Part shown: in pieces, positions 21,301 through 35,062 of the stretch
Position numbering within the stretch: the first letter of the stretch is position 1
How the letters are laid out: every line of letters starts with the position of its first letter
Assembly: GCF_030253575.1 (NCBI RefSeq)
Contig: NC_080557.1
Span: forward strand, 41,802,501-41,866,500
DNA from: Rhododendron vialii
Taxonomy: Eukaryota > Streptophyta > Magnoliopsida > Ericales > Ericaceae
Reading direction: 5' to 3'
DNA: 64,000 nucleotides
Made by a program: the position numbers and the translations under genes
The notes under the pieces: model-generated
The model's database searches: none
What the model saw: only the letters and a program-made list of their open reading frames with translations
Told to the model about the DNA's origin: nothing

Positions 21301-21667
21301 CAGAAACACTACAGTCACCGACCCCGCGAGGGGTCCACTCCGGGTCCCGCACGAATGATCTGAGCCGCTCAATAATTTAAAAAAAAAAAACTGAGTGGGC
21401 TATGTGAGAAATAAGCTTAATCCGATGTGTGTACGTACTCGATCCGAGCCGTTCCAAAATCAGATGATCCGAGCCGTTCCAAAATAAAAGTTTGGAACGA
21501 GCACGTACACACATCGGATTGAGCTTATTTTTCGCGCAACCCACTCGGTTTTTTTTTTTTAAATTATTGAGCGGCTCGGATCATTCGTGCGGGGCCCGGA
21601 GTGGACCCCACATGCGGTCGGTGGCCCGTCACCGACCCCCGGTCGGTGACTATAGCACTGCTGTTTC
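21301..21667. repeat. Foldback MITE, ~165-bp arms
   Basis: ACAGTCACCGACCCC at the left pairs with GGTCGGTGACTATAGCACTG at the right. CGAATGATCTGAGCCGCTCA, the A/T run and CATCGGAT blocks pair with their inverses around a centre near 21470-21490, where GATCCGAGCCGTTCCAAAAT is additionally repeated directly. It is related to the foldback at 34063 (GAGTGGGCTA, CCGAGC, CCGATRTRTGT blocks). Confidence 0.8.
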
Positions 21668-22004
21668 TAGTATTCGTATTAAGTATTGTTCCATCTGTTT
21701 TACAATGACAGTTTATCATAACAGGTCATATAATTCGTTGAATAAATAAACAAATTATTTTTGCCCAAAATTTATCAAAATAAAATTGCCCCAATTTAAA
21801 CACGTCTAGTCGTCTACTTCTTTTTAAAATTGGTGCGAGAAAATTTCTGTATATATTACGTGTGAAAGAACTTTAATATTATATCCAAAAAAAAATGAGG
21901 CGGGTTATTTTTCTAACAAACTAAATCATAATGGGATTACTCTTCCTTTCCCTTCTCAGATTATATAACCCAATAAACATATCACCCACATTACTTGCAC
22001 AATT
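21668..22004. other. Gene-free stretch
   Basis: AT-rich; no gene or repeat was noticed apart from the start of the tandem repeat that follows. Confidence 0.35.
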
Positions 22005-22325
22005 ACCAAAATCGATATGGTCACATAGGGTTGGCAATGGAGATGGATCAGGATCGGAGAGTACTATTCTCGCCCTCGATTCCCAAGGAGATTTGTTTTT
22101 TTCCTCCATTCCCGCTCCAAGCGGGCAACATATCACCCCCGACATTACTGCACAAGTACCAAAATCGATACGGTCACATAAGGTTGGCAATGGGGATGGA
22201 TCAGGACCGGAGAGTACTATCCCCATCCCTGATCCCAATGGGGATTTGTTTTTTTCCTCCATCCCAGCTCCAAGCGGGGAACATATTACCCCACATCACT
22301 GCACGAGTACCAAAATCGATATGGT
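22005..22325 (+). repeat. ~152-bp tandem repeat, two full copies and a start of a third
   Basis: ACCAAAATCGATAYGGTCAC starts units at 22005, 22158 and 22309 (periods 153 and 151). The two complete units share GGTTGGCAATGG, GATGGATCAGGA, GGAGAGTACTAT and TTTGTTTTTTTCCTCCAT blocks. Open frames through the array exist in two registers only because stops are absent from the unit. The third unit is cut short at the insertion site of the next element (22331). Confidence 0.85.
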
Positions 22326-22338
22326 CACGTGGCACGAT

Positions 22339-22788
22339 TAGGGCTGCAAACGATCCGAGCAGCTCGCGAGCGGCTTGAAGCTCGGCTCAATAACGGCTAG
22401 GCTCGGCTCGGCTCGGTTCGAGACACAAACGAACGAGCTCGAGCTAGTCGAAACTCGGCTTGAATTGGCTCGCGAGACCAACTATATTTTATATATATAT
22501 ATATATTACTTACAGAGCTTGAGCTCGGCTCGTTTATATATATATATTACTTACAGAGCTCGAGCTTGGCTCGTTTATGATTACTTACAGAGCTCGAGCT
22601 CGGCTCGTTTATGAAACAGATATATATTTATATATAGAAATATATATCTGTTTCATAAACGAGCCGAGCTCGAGCTCGAGTCCTGCAGCTCGTCACGAGC
22701 TCGAGCCGAGCTCGAACCAACTAAATTTTTGACGAGCCGAGCTCGAATACTCTAAAACTCGGCTCGGCTCGGCTCGTTTGCAGCCCTA
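22339..22788. mobile_element. hAT-like foldback, GAGCTCGAGC family, 8-bp target duplication
   Basis: The ends TAGGGCTGCAAACGA and TCGTTTGCAGCCCTA are exact inverses. The flanks GGCACGAT (22331-22338) and GACACGAT (22789-22796) match at 7 of 8 bases. The interior is built of GAGCTCGAGC/GGCTCGGCTC repeats on both arms, with a direct triplication of TTACTTACAGAGCT and a centre at about 22630 (AACAGATATATA / TATATCTGTTTCA). It is non-coding. Confidence 0.85.
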
Positions 22789-22796
22789 GACACGAT

Positions 22797-23284
22797 GTCA
22801 AGATGGATGATGATGCAACGTAGTCTGGGCCACGAAGGGGTTTTTGACCCCATTTCCGGGAAAGACTCAATGGGCCTGTTATACCAAAAACCAGAGGCCT
22901 TCTCTAAATGGGCTTGTGGATATTCATAGAAGAGAAAACTTGGTTTGGAGTCTTCATGGGATTTTTTAGCCCATAAAGGCCAGTGGGCTTTGCGCCCGTG
23001 CTGTTTCTAGTCCTAAGAGAGTGACACGTGGGCAGAAGGAAATCCAGTGAGTCGATGACGGGAAATTTAGTGGCCGGCCAGAATCGTCGACGAGAAATTC
23101 GGGGTCAAAGGGTTTCATTTTAAACCGGATTTCATCTTCATTTGGGCGTTGGTTTCATTTCCCCATATCATCAATTTTGAAATTGAAACTCAACACACAC
23201 ACTAGGCGGGGGGGCAGCAGCTACCGGAAACCACCTCCAGGTCTCTCTCTCTCTCTCTCCGTCCATTTTTCAGCCGTTTCTAAC
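22797..23284 (+). promoter_or_regulatory. Probable promoter and leader exon of the actin gene
   Basis: CACGTG (G-box) lies at about 23025. A pyrimidine-rich block with (CT)n at 23241-23258 is followed by TTCTAAC and the donor-like GTGAGT at 23285. Plant actin genes usually have an untranslated first exon, so this is the best candidate. The transcription start is not determined and no clear TATA box was found. Confidence 0.45.
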
Positions 23285-25973
23285 GTGAGTGTAATTCTTC
23301 ATTCTCTAATGCTATGCGTAAATCATCGCCGATCTAGATTCGCTTTTTTTGTTTTCGAAATGAGATCACGTGAATTTGTGTTTGGTTTTCTTGTAGTACG
23401 ATGTGGATTTTATAGCGTTTGATAGCTGCTGTAGGTGGCAGGATTTGGAGAGATCTGATCTCTTTGTGTGCATTTGTTTGTGTTTAAAGTAACAGAGATG
23501 CGTATGGTTCTACTTGTGTCGCGAGTGTACGAGGATGTTGATTGATTTTGAGCCGAATAGCGCGGTTGTTTATGTGTTGATGGATTAATCTGGAGTCTGG
23601 ACTATTAATCCCTACATGTTCAGTTATTTGCTGTCAATTCAAAAAAAAAAAAAAAAACTCCATTTCATTTTTTCAAATGATATTCTTAAAAAATGAACAC
23701 CATTCCATTTTTTCGAATGATATTGTAGAAAATTGATAATCACTATTTGGTTTTGAATGCATGTTCCTAGATAGTATCTATTGATACTTTCAAAGTTAGG
23801 AGAAAGAAATTAATCGTGGTGATTTCCAGAATTGGTGAACATTATGTGTTATAAGTTTTTTTTTTTTCCCTTGTTAGTATTTAGCTATGTTCTCATACCA
23901 ATGACATTGATCTATGAGTAATGATACTGTATCATGATGGATCTTGTGGCTGGAAAATTCTAGGGAGCACACATACTTCTACAAGGGAGTCATATCCGTA
24001 ATGATGTTTTGCCAGTGACGACTCTAGGAATTTTGATCAGCGGTGTCATTCACTAATTTTGCTGCAAAGTCATAACACTTCAACCGCATAGACGAATGAA
24101 TTTGCGCTTCTCAAACCTTAACCAAAACATTACATTCAATAATTACTACTATTCAAACAAAAAGCAAGTACATTAACTTTTACAATTGCCCTCAACTAGT
24201 TTTCATGTTCTGAAATCTTTGCACAGTAAGTTCATTATCAATGCTCCTAAATGGATTAAAGAAACTGGAAATGGTGTGACCCACGTTCGCAGTCCTCTCA
24301 GCTTGTGATTTGGTTAAGCATGAGAGAAGGGGAAAAGGTTAGACCTTTGTAAAGTGAATAGAAACTAATTTACAAGAATACGTACACGTGGAAAATATGC
24401 AACAAAGAAAGTCAAATGTCTTTCAGTATCTTTATTGGAGTAGCTTTGGTAGGCTCCTAGTACTAGTAGTACTTTTTTCCTAGTGATCTTGTGGAAGCTG
24501 ATACACTTCCAAAAAATGCATGGGTTCAATAGTTTTCTTGGCTCTTGCAGTGGTGTCGTGTAGTGGTTGGTCCAAAAAATGGGGAGAAAAATACTCAGTA
24601 AATTTTGGGGATTATTGGTTGACGGGGTTCACTCGAGTCAAGGATGGAGCTAGAGGGGGACAAGTGGTGGCGGCTGCCACGACAACGATTTAAAAAAAAT
24701 ACTATTTCTAGTTTGAAATAAAATATGTAACTCCCAAATTATATAGACTCACTACCACTAGATTTTTTTTCCATTTTTTTTTGTTATATGGTAAATCTAT
24801 AATCCTCTAGTTTTTCTCCAAGAAAGTAGGTCAAAATAGTCCAATATCATTATGGCGTCGGCGCGTCGCCCCCGAGTTTTGGGATCATCGGGTTTATTGT
24901 ATGGTTGTGTTGGAGTATAAATATCTGGATCTTTGGATACATAGAAGGATAGTTTTCCTATTACATTGCTTACATCTTATCGGAAAATCGAAAGAAGAAA
25001 GTATTGAGATTGACTAATATCCTACATTTGCAGAAAATGTCTAATTGATGAATCTTTTTCATGTCATAAATGTGTCTCATGTGTGTGTCAACACATCATA
25101 TGCTCACTATTCATAAATTAGTTCCTCACCATTCTTGAACTTGACATGTTATACGATTCTAAAAGCTATAGAAGCGACATTTTTACAAACGTTTCTGGCT
25201 TCCTAGTTGTACTGCTGTACCATATCCTGCTTTGTTATTCCTATGTAATATCTGTATCCATGCTTCAGTGGGAAAATGTAGTTCTTGGTCATTTGACATG
25301 AGACCAAGTTTGAAGTGCTTGACCATTGTGGCGTTCCCAATTGTTCTGAATTTCATGCTGTTATTACGTTGAAACATCACTTGCACCAACAGTGCTTTGT
25401 TCTTGGACTTCGTTGCAGTTACTATCATATACAGTTTTAGTTATCTGGCTTTCATTTGGTAACAAGGATCTATCTACTACACAAATCCATGTTAAGTTAA
25501 ACCATTAGTGGTTCACGGGGCCTTGGGAGTGATTAATGGAGTGGCAGTATGGACTTCAATTCAATCAAATGATAACCTAGTTTTTGAGTAAATTTTTCTT
25601 TGAATTTCTATTAACTCGAGGAATGATTTGCAGAAATAAATTTGGGGCTTTTTATTCTAGAGTTAGTTATAACTCAGAAAACTAGTTTCTTTATTTGTCC
25701 CTGTACTGATTCATAATATTTTGAAAGCCAATCTAAAAGGTGCAAATGGATGGAATTGGGACTAAGTTTGACAGTTTCCAATTATTGTGGATCATTAACT
25801 AATCTATGGTCGCAAGGGAGAGTAAGATGTCTTGTCTAAACGTGTGGATGAAACTAACAATGCCTGTTGTAGTTAATGTTGAAGTGACTGTTATGCTTTT
25901 AATTTTCTCTTATTTTATACTTTCATCAGGACTTGAATAGTTTTCTAATTCGAAGGTGTTTACTTTCCCTTAG
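23285..25973 (+). other. Probable 5'-UTR (leader) intron of the actin gene, with transposon fragments
   Basis: The donor GTGAGT at 23285 and the pyrimidine-rich acceptor TTTCCCTTAG at 25973, 13 bp before the ATG, would define a ~2.7-kb leader intron. Inside, CAGTGACGACTCTAGGAATT at 24016 is a hAT-type end, and 24639 onward (CAAGGATGGAGCTAG, GCCACGACAA) is a fragment of the MITE family seen intact at 18871. The minus-strand frame at 25183-25428 has no recognisable similarity. Without transcript data the exact donor remains an inference. Confidence 0.4.
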
Positions 25974-25986
25974 TTGTTGATTGAAG

Positions 25987-28379
<2,393 letters not shown>

Positions 28380-29714
28380 TTATTCGGGATGAGATGCGAG
28401 AAGGAAATATGATGTCCTGTTTCTTGGAGGAACCTGCTGCTTGCATGTTCGAAACTCTAACACTGCTTTTTGTTCAACTTCCATGTCATTTTGCTGTTGG
28501 AAACATCGACCTCAACCATCTTGAGGTGGAGGGATGGCAATCGGATTCTTGCATTATCATGTTTTTGTGACTTTTTTTTCCCCTTGAATGCTAGTAATTC
28601 AATTATTATCAGCAAGTTACCATTAATTCTGCCTTTTTTCCATTTGTATGCTCCAAGTCCCCATTTGTTTGTCCGCTTTTAGACCTTAAAATGTCCAAAC
28701 TATTTGTTCAAGATGAATCGAATTTTCCTTTTATCCCTTCTTTTTTGAAATCTAGTACTATTACTTTTTCATTGTGTGTGTAATTATTATTGTGTTTCCT
28801 AAAACAGTTTAGATTTTCAAAATTGGATAAATAAATCATAGCAGAACTCACAGGTCTTTTTCAAAACTTATACCTTAACGTCGGCCGCTAATCTTTTGAT
28901 TAAGTGTGCCCCAGTGTTGTTGGATTATCTAGTCAACAAGTAGAAATGGTCCCCACATCCCCACTAATTGGATCCCTAAAGCCACAATCAACCTATAACC
29001 AACGGCACTTGATTATTTGATTGTAATCTTCTTTATTTAAAATAAATAAAATAAAAGACTATCGCACTCCACAGGGACCAACCTTTTATATCTCCTTTTA
29101 TTCCTGGATTGCCTTGACATTCGACGATACCCAGATTCATATATACAAAGCAAAAATTGGACGTGCCAGCACTTAACCACTTTTGTAGGTAGGTTCTAAC
29201 TTCTACGTATAATACTTTCTTTTTCTCGGACTGTCAGGGTTGTTTGAACCAGCTTGCGTGCATCTTAATTAATTACCTTTCCGTCCGGTCAAAGGCAGAC
29301 AATTCACCCCAAAACTAGTTTAATTTCACAAGCAACTATTTTATTGCGGCCTGACCTTGATAATCGAACATTGATCAATTGTGTGGATAATAAATCTGCA
29401 AACCAACCGGATTAACCTTGGGACTCGATTGTAGTTATATAGAAGTCTCCTTTAAAGGGAGCTGTTTGTATGGATTGTATAATAGGTTTGGCTGTAATAT
29501 TTATTTGCTATCTATAATAGGGAGTAGTAAAGAATTTATGATTTCTCAGGAGAGGGAAAAAAAAAAAAAAAAAACTCTTTTAAAGACGATGCTAGATCCT
29601 GACCGTACACTCTGTGCAAGCTGTTTCATATCACTGTCTTTAACGGCAGAGATATGCATATGTGGGGAAATCAGCTTTTTTAACTTATTAGTAGTTAATT
29701 TCCGATGGGTACCG
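28380..29714. other. Actin 3' flank and intergenic DNA
   Basis: About the first 300 bp are probably the actin 3' untranslated region (T-rich). No further gene is recognised. An A run is at 29560-29574. Confidence 0.4.
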
Positions 29715-29945
29715 GGAGAAATTTTTCAGTGCCAAGCGGGTACCATGTGGTACCGGCTCGGTGCATCTGGATCGTCCATTTCGATTTTGGACGATTCGGA
29801 TTTGCAGAGAGAAAGAGAAGGGATGAGAAGAGAGAAAAAATTTCAATCTGAGCCATCTAAAAGCACATTAAACGGCTCGAGAGTGCCGAGCAGGCACCAA
29901 GTGGGATATATCCGCTCCGCACTGAAAATTTTCTGCGGAGGGAGA
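29715..29945. repeat. Foldback MITE (family of 44739)
   Basis: GAGAAATTTTTCAGTGCCAA at the left pairs with CACTGAAAATTTTCTGCGG at the right. The GCGGGTACCATGTGGTACC and CGAGCAGGCACCAAGTGGGA blocks also pair roughly. The central part is GA-rich. The same blocks occur in the foldback at 44739-44987. Confidence 0.55.
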
Positions 29946-30786
29946 GGACATTTTTCGCTCTGTAAACCACTTTCATCTATTATGATCCACCAAACATGCC
30001 ACTTTCTTATTGTAGCCGGGGAGGTTCTACACGCACCCATTTCAAATTTCTAACACCTTTCTCAAGTACAACTCTTCGCACCATGAAGTACAAGCATGAC
30101 CAAGCATATGGTTGGTGTACTCAGAAACTTACCGAGTGCATTTAGAAGCTTCTTCGTGTATGTACAATTTGACCAAAACAACCCCGTAAGGAACAACCTG
30201 AACAATTCCTGTCCACCGGAAACAGTACCACTTCTCTCTCTCACAAAAAAAATCCTACCAGTGGCCAAGAATGGAAAAGGAAAGTGCTTTGAACGCTCCG
30301 GATTCCAATAAAGTTTTATTAAAATCCGAATCATTCAGAACACTTTTGAACGATCGCGATTGATTGTTGTGGCAAAACGGTTGTTTACGGCTGCATAAAA
30401 CCAGAATGCAGAATTGGATCTTTCAATTGTGAGCTTTTGCAAATTCAAGTGAAAAAATCTGCTACTATAATTATCTGGATTTGGGTTGTATTCATTGCCT
30501 GACAGGCAGGGTTCCACAACGGAGCTGAAAATGATGATATAAATGTCCATCTTTTTACAAGACCACGAAATGCAGAACCAAAATCAAAATTGGTGCTGCT
30601 TCCTCGAAATAACATCAACACAATTGACAATTGACATATAAAGAAGATTAAAATCGGCCACATTTGCAGCCCCGAATTCAATTACTCGTATAACAATTGC
30701 AAAAATACATTAAAAAAAAATCGCTCGAGAGGTAAAATAAATTTCAAAAAAAAAAAAAACATAGATTAGATCACATACAATGAATC
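29946..30786. other. Gene-free stretch and 3' flank of FLA4
   Basis: Several 60-90-codon frames occur on both strands with no recognisable motif. The last 100 bp (A runs at 30711-30720 and 30748-30760) probably belong to the FLA4 3' untranslated region. Confidence 0.35.
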
Positions 30787-32031
30787 TCATACCAGTAGAT
30801 ACAATCCTATACAACAAAAAGCAAGAAATGGCCTCCACACCCCACACTTACCCGCACCCGATTTGATCTCCTCGCGAAACCCCGTCGGAGCAGGCAAATC
30901 CACGGACGGCCCATTGAACTCCGGCGCCGACGCCACAGAAACCGGCGGCTGAGCTGACTCACTCCCGTCCTTGCCGTTATTGGGGTTCTTCCCAAAAATC
31001 TCTTTCGGCAACAAAACCTTCGAAATCCCGAAGATAGCCACCGGGTTTTCGTCGAAAACCGTCTGGGTCACCCCCGCCTGAACTATCCCCGTGGATATCG
31101 CCACCGACCCGTTTACCCTCGAGATGTTCAGCGTGAATGAACCGGCCCCCATGTCCTCCGTCGCCAGCGTGGGCTGGACCGGGTTCACTATCGACTCTAG
31201 CGAGCCGAGCGGGTAGTACGAGTGGAGCACGTGAAACTTCAAGACCACCGTCTTTTTGTCCGCCGGGAGGGACTGGAAGCTCGCCGGGATCGACAGATCG
31301 GAGAAGGCATCGTCCGTGGGGATGAAAAGGGTAATCCCCGCGCCGCCCTCGTCTTGCTCCAACTCGGACAGGACGCCCGAGGCGATGAGCATCGAAACGG
31401 CGACGTTGAAGTTATGGCCGTCGATTAGGGCTTTGGTGATGTTGAGGCCGAGTAAGGGGCGGGTCTCGGAGGCGGTTAGATCCGAGTCGGAGGGGATGAG
31501 GAGGGAGGAGAGGGTGAGGATGGTGAGGGTGTAAGGGATGGATTTGATGAGAGAGAGGACGGTGGAGTTGGAAGGGGAGTACAGGGAGGGGGAGAGGACG
31601 GTGAGGGAGTTGGTGGTGGGGTCGCGGGTGATGTTGACGGAGCCGAGGTTGTTGGAGGCGCGGCCGGTGGTCTGGAAGAGGGTGGTGATGAGGCGGCCGG
31701 AGGGGGGGAGGCGGAGGAGGTCGGGGAAGGAGACGTATTCGAGGAGGACGTGGTAGCGGAGGACGTCGGAGAGTGGGGTGGAGGAGGGGAGGTGGAGGGT
31801 GGAGGAGCGGAGGAAGGGGTTGGGGACGGCGAGGAGGGTGAGGGAGGAGCGGGATGAGAGGTCGGCGGCGACGGAGGTGGTGGAGAGGAGGGCGGAGAAG
31901 TCGGAGAGGTCGGGGTAGGGGGAGAGGAGGGTGGTGATGTTTAGGGAGGAAATGGGGTTGAGGAGGAGGAGGAGGTGGTATATGAGTAGGGGAAGGGTAA
32001 AATGGGAAAGGGAAATGGGAGGGGAGGCCAT
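30787..32031 (-). CDS. FLA4: Fasciclin-like arabinogalactan protein, FLA4/SOS5 type
   Basis: A 414-residue GPI-anchored cell-surface glycoprotein. A signal peptide covers residues 1-29 (hydrophobic LLIYHLLLLLNPISS). Two FAS1 domains follow, about 31-182 and 196-345. The second has the strongly conserved stretch INGHNFNVA-like DGHNFNVAVSML, GAGITLFIPTDDAFSDL and LKFHVLHSYYPLGSLES. A Pro/Ser/Ala linker (361-383) can carry arabinogalactan. The C terminus has a small-residue cleavage site (KSGAGK, about 390-395) and a hydrophobic tail ending LYLLV, the GPI signal. In Arabidopsis the protein acts with FEI receptor kinases in wall biosynthesis, salt response and seed mucilage. Matches to FLA4 include VNPVQPTLATE, MGAGSFTLNISRVNGS and KVLLPKE. 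The Pro-rich spacer that Arabidopsis FLA4 has between its FAS1 domains is absent here. The gene is intronless, and its first 500 bp are GC-rich with strong codon bias that leaves long antisense frames. Confidence 0.95.
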   Translation of the reverse strand: MASPPISLSHFTLPLLIYHLLLLLNPISSLNITTLLSPYPDLSDFSALLSTTSVAADLSSRSSLTLLAVPNPFLRSSTLHLPSSTPLSDVLRYHVLLEYVSFPDLLRLPPSGRLITTLFQTTGRASNNLGSVNITRDPTTNSLTVLSPSLYSPSNSTVLSLIKSIPYTLTILTLSSLLIPSDSDLTASETRPLLGLNITKALIDGHNFNVAVSMLIASGVLSELEQDEGGAGITLFIPTDDAFSDLSIPASFQSLPADKKTVVLKFHVLHSYYPLGSLESIVNPVQPTLATEDMGAGSFTLNISRVNGSVAISTGIVQAGVTQTVFDENPVAIFGISKVLLPKEIFGKNPNNGKDGSESAQPPVSVASAPEFNGPSVDLPAPTGFREEIKSGAGKCGVWRPFLAFCCIGLYLLV

Positions 32032-32217
32032 TCTTTTTTGTTCTCTTGGTGTAGAGTTGGAGCAGGGAGTGAGGAGTGTTGGGAAAGAAGGTGAGATGAG
32101 TGAATGAGAGAGAGAGAGGATGATGATGATAGTGTAGGATGGTCCATTGGTTGTACTACAGTGGTACTCATGGCCTCCTTGTCATGCTCACTCCCTTCTA
32201 GACTTCTAATTAGCCGG
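32032..32217 (-). promoter_or_regulatory. Leader/promoter region of FLA4
   Basis: The GA/CT-rich leader (GAGAGAGAGAG at about 32108) precedes the ATG at 32031. No convincing TATA box was identified, so the transcription start is unknown. Confidence 0.3.
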
Positions 32218-32826
32218 CAAATGAATCGAGCCGTTTGTAAATTGTTCGAGATTTGTCTCTGTAAAATCTCGTTTGAGTTTAAATCGTGTACTAAACCAAC
32301 CGCACCTAAGCCTCAATTCAGGCTCATTAAATAAATGAGCTGAACCTGACAGTATTCGGTTCGATCAGGCTCGCAAACCTAAAGTATGTAGTCTAAACTT
32401 TTACATGTATATAATACGATTTTTATAAATTGTACATGTATAAATTTTGAATATGTATAAACTTTTACATGTACATAATGCAATTTTTATACTACTAACT
32501 TGTAGTACATGTGTAATTTTTTAAAAGTATTATAAACTTAAAATTTCATTATGTTTTTATAGTTTCTTATATGTATAAACTTACAGACCTACGAAATAAA
32601 AACTATATTTTCAGTTCTAGACATGAACGAGAACGAGAGTATAAATAGAGTATTCATTTTTTTTATTTTTTATTAAGGCTTGTGAACAAGTTCGAGCTCG
32701 AATCAAATTTAGGCAAATTCGGTTTGAGCTTGACTCATCAAATTTTCATCGAGCTCGGGCTCGATTCAAGTTCGTTTAAAAATTTAACGAATGAACCTAA
32801 ACATTCTATAAAACTCGACTCGTTTA
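32218..32826. repeat. Degenerate relative of the GAGCTCGAGC foldback family
   Basis: The outer parts have CGAGCCGTTTGTAAATT (32229) and CTCGACTCGTTTACAG (32814), with TTCGAGCTCGAATC and CATCGAGCTCGGGCTCG near 32690-32765. The inner part carries two or three diverged copies of TATAAACTTTTACATGTA. It resembles a worn copy of the element at 22339. Confidence 0.4.
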
Positions 32827-34062
32827 CAGAACTTCAGTCCTCCTCCCATTCGGCCATTTGATCTGCCATAGATTAATCTTAGGATTCTTTGCTGTGATTT
32901 GGTCAATACTATTTGACTCAATACTGTAATACTAAACTTATGTCCCTTGGGCAAAATATTGGTCGGTGAGGTATTGATGTTATTATTATTAGAATACAAA
33001 AGTTGCGCACGTATAAATTAATCATTGAGCTATACAAATGAACTAGCAGTGATATTCTTTGTTATTTACTTTTAATTTTCCCCAATAATTTACTTGTGCT
33101 TACCATAAAAATCAAATTAGGTTTCCTTCATCCCCACAATTCATGCCCCAATCAATAGGAGATGTTTTTCATTATTGAATTTTTTTACCCCAATTACATG
33201 ATTTGTTAAATCGAAGAATTCTTTTAGATATTTTAGACTAATAACAACTTAATAACTGTGTTGGCCAATCAATTGTTGCCATTTGTCGCATTCACGGATC
33301 TCCTCACGAAACGTCATTCTACAATACTATTTTTATCATTATCGATAGTTGCGAATTAAATTTTTTAGCTCAGGGTAGATCTCATTTTGGAGTCGGCAAC
33401 CAAAGGACGAGAAGACCCAACTCATTTCAAGCCTTTATTTGCTTAAACTTGGTAGTACCCAAAATTATTATTACTAAAAATCATTTGCTTTTTTCTTTTT
33501 CCTTTGTAATTCCTCCACAAACTCTTACCATTTTCTTTCCACCTCTTCGAATTTTTTCCAATTCTTTCATGGCGACAACACCCAGCTTTGTACTAGATCT
33601 TCCATCTCCATTGTCACTCGAAAATTCTTGACAAGAACGGACTTCGGGTTGGTGATATGTAGTGAGGTGCACGCACCGTGCTGCACACCTTTGAACTATT
33701 GAATCGTGCATCTAACGGCTCAGATCTCATTTCGATAACTAACGATCTCGTAGCACTGCGCAGCACCATCTCCATCCGGACAAGAACCAATGAAGCAAGT
33801 TATTGGTAGTAAAAGGGTTTTGACAACATTGGCCAAATCTACACAAGAGAAATGATTACACCCTAATGGGGTTTAGCCGACAAGTGGTTAATATTAATCC
33901 CGCCTAGCAAATACTTCGATGAGTTCGATCCCATTGACCAATAAAATCCTAGGAATATGCCTACAATTTTCTACTCCCTACTACTAGTCCCTGCCAACAT
34001 AAACAAGGCTAGAACTCAAACTTTCATTAAGCTACCAGCCAAAATGGCCATAACAGAAAGTA
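32827..34062. other. Gene-free stretch with a MITE fragment
   Basis: 33652-33775 is a copy of the short foldback family of 5540 (ATCGTGCATCTAACGGCTCA, GCACCATCTCC). Just before it, a leader-like region and a 19-codon frame (MATTPSFVLDLPSPLSLENS, stop at 33629-33631) may be the start of a gene destroyed by the insertion, but nothing downstream supports this. The rest is plain. Confidence 0.35.
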
Positions 34063-34466
34063 TACGGCCACCGAAGCCAAAATGCGGTGGCCGGGCACCG
34101 CACACCATGAGGGCTCACTCTAGGTTCCGCACGGATGATCCGAGCCGTTCAATTTTATTTTTTTTTAAAAAAACCGAGTGGGCTACACGAAAAATCAACT
34201 TGATCCGATATATGTGGGTGCTCGGATCAAACTTTTCATCTTTGGAAAATCGGAAAACCAATCTTTCCATTTTTTTCCGATTTTCCAAAGATGAGAAGCT
34301 TAATCCGAGCACCTACACATATCGAATTGAGTTGATTTTTAGCTAAGCCCACTCGATTTAAAAAAAAAAAATTTATTGAACGACTCAAATTATCCGTACG
34401 GACTCAAAATGGACCCCAAATAGCGTACAGTGGTTGGCCACCGCATTTTGCCTTCGGTGGCTGTAG
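34063..34466. repeat. Foldback MITE, ~190-bp arms
   Basis: TACGGCCACCGAAGCCAAAA pairs with TTTTGCCTTCGGTGGCTGTA. The inner blocks GATGATCCGAGCCGTTCA, AACCGAGTGGGCTA, CCGATATATGTGGGTGCTCG and TCATCTTTGGAAAATCGG all have inverses on the right arm. The centre is near 34262-34272. The arms are about 85-90% alike, so it is older than the 2190 and 3282 foldbacks. Confidence 0.75.
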
Positions 34467-34837
34467 TCTGTAGTCTCTCTTTGGGCATAATGCTCGGGAA
34501 AGAACTTGCCAGTAATATCTTCGTGTTCCCTCTTGTGAAAGTAGTAGTGGACTGTGTAGGCAAGGGTGGACATCGTGTCAAGTTCGTGGCAGAATTTTTT
34601 CAACTCTAACTTGAATTTCGTGTTATATTCGTGTTTTGTATTAGAAATAGCTAAGTAGCTAACCCTTACCCGTTAACTTCGATTTGAATTTGTGTCGTGT
34701 CGAAAATTCTCGCCCCTATGTGTAGATACCTGTAAGGTTGTACTAATTCATTTGATCACTTCTTTCTCTCCCGTAAAAAAGGGGATCCTCGACCAATATA
34801 CCCACTGGGCTCATACACAAACGTAGCAAGGACATAT
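34467..34837. other. Gene-free stretch
   Basis: No gene or repeat was seen. A minus-strand frame starting at 34603 has no recognisable motif. Confidence 0.35.
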
Positions 34838-35062
34838 CGCACACCCTCGGTCCAAAATATTTGTCCCGTCTACAAAATAAAAATTTAAAATAATATATTT
34901 TTTAAGAAAAAATTACAACCTTTTTCATAAATTAAAGAACTTATTGATATCTAGTAGAATATTAAAAAAGTTTATGAATTTTTCTTGAAAAAAATTTGCA
35001 TTATTTTTATTTTTAAGTTCATGTTTTGCGAACAGGACAAAACATTTCGAGGCAGAGGCTCG
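34838..35062. mobile_element. Worn Stowaway-like MITE
   Basis: CCCTCGGTCCAAAATATTTG at the left pairs with CAAAACATTTCGAGGCAGAG at the right (about 15 of 20). The interior is AT-rich. The style is that of Tc1/mariner Stowaway elements, with TA target sites not cleanly preserved. Confidence 0.5.

Noticed and set aside
31137-31756. Several plus-strand frames (60-92 codons) antisense to FLA4
   Set aside because: They are shadows of the GC-rich coding strand; only the minus frame has signal peptide, FAS1 and GPI features.
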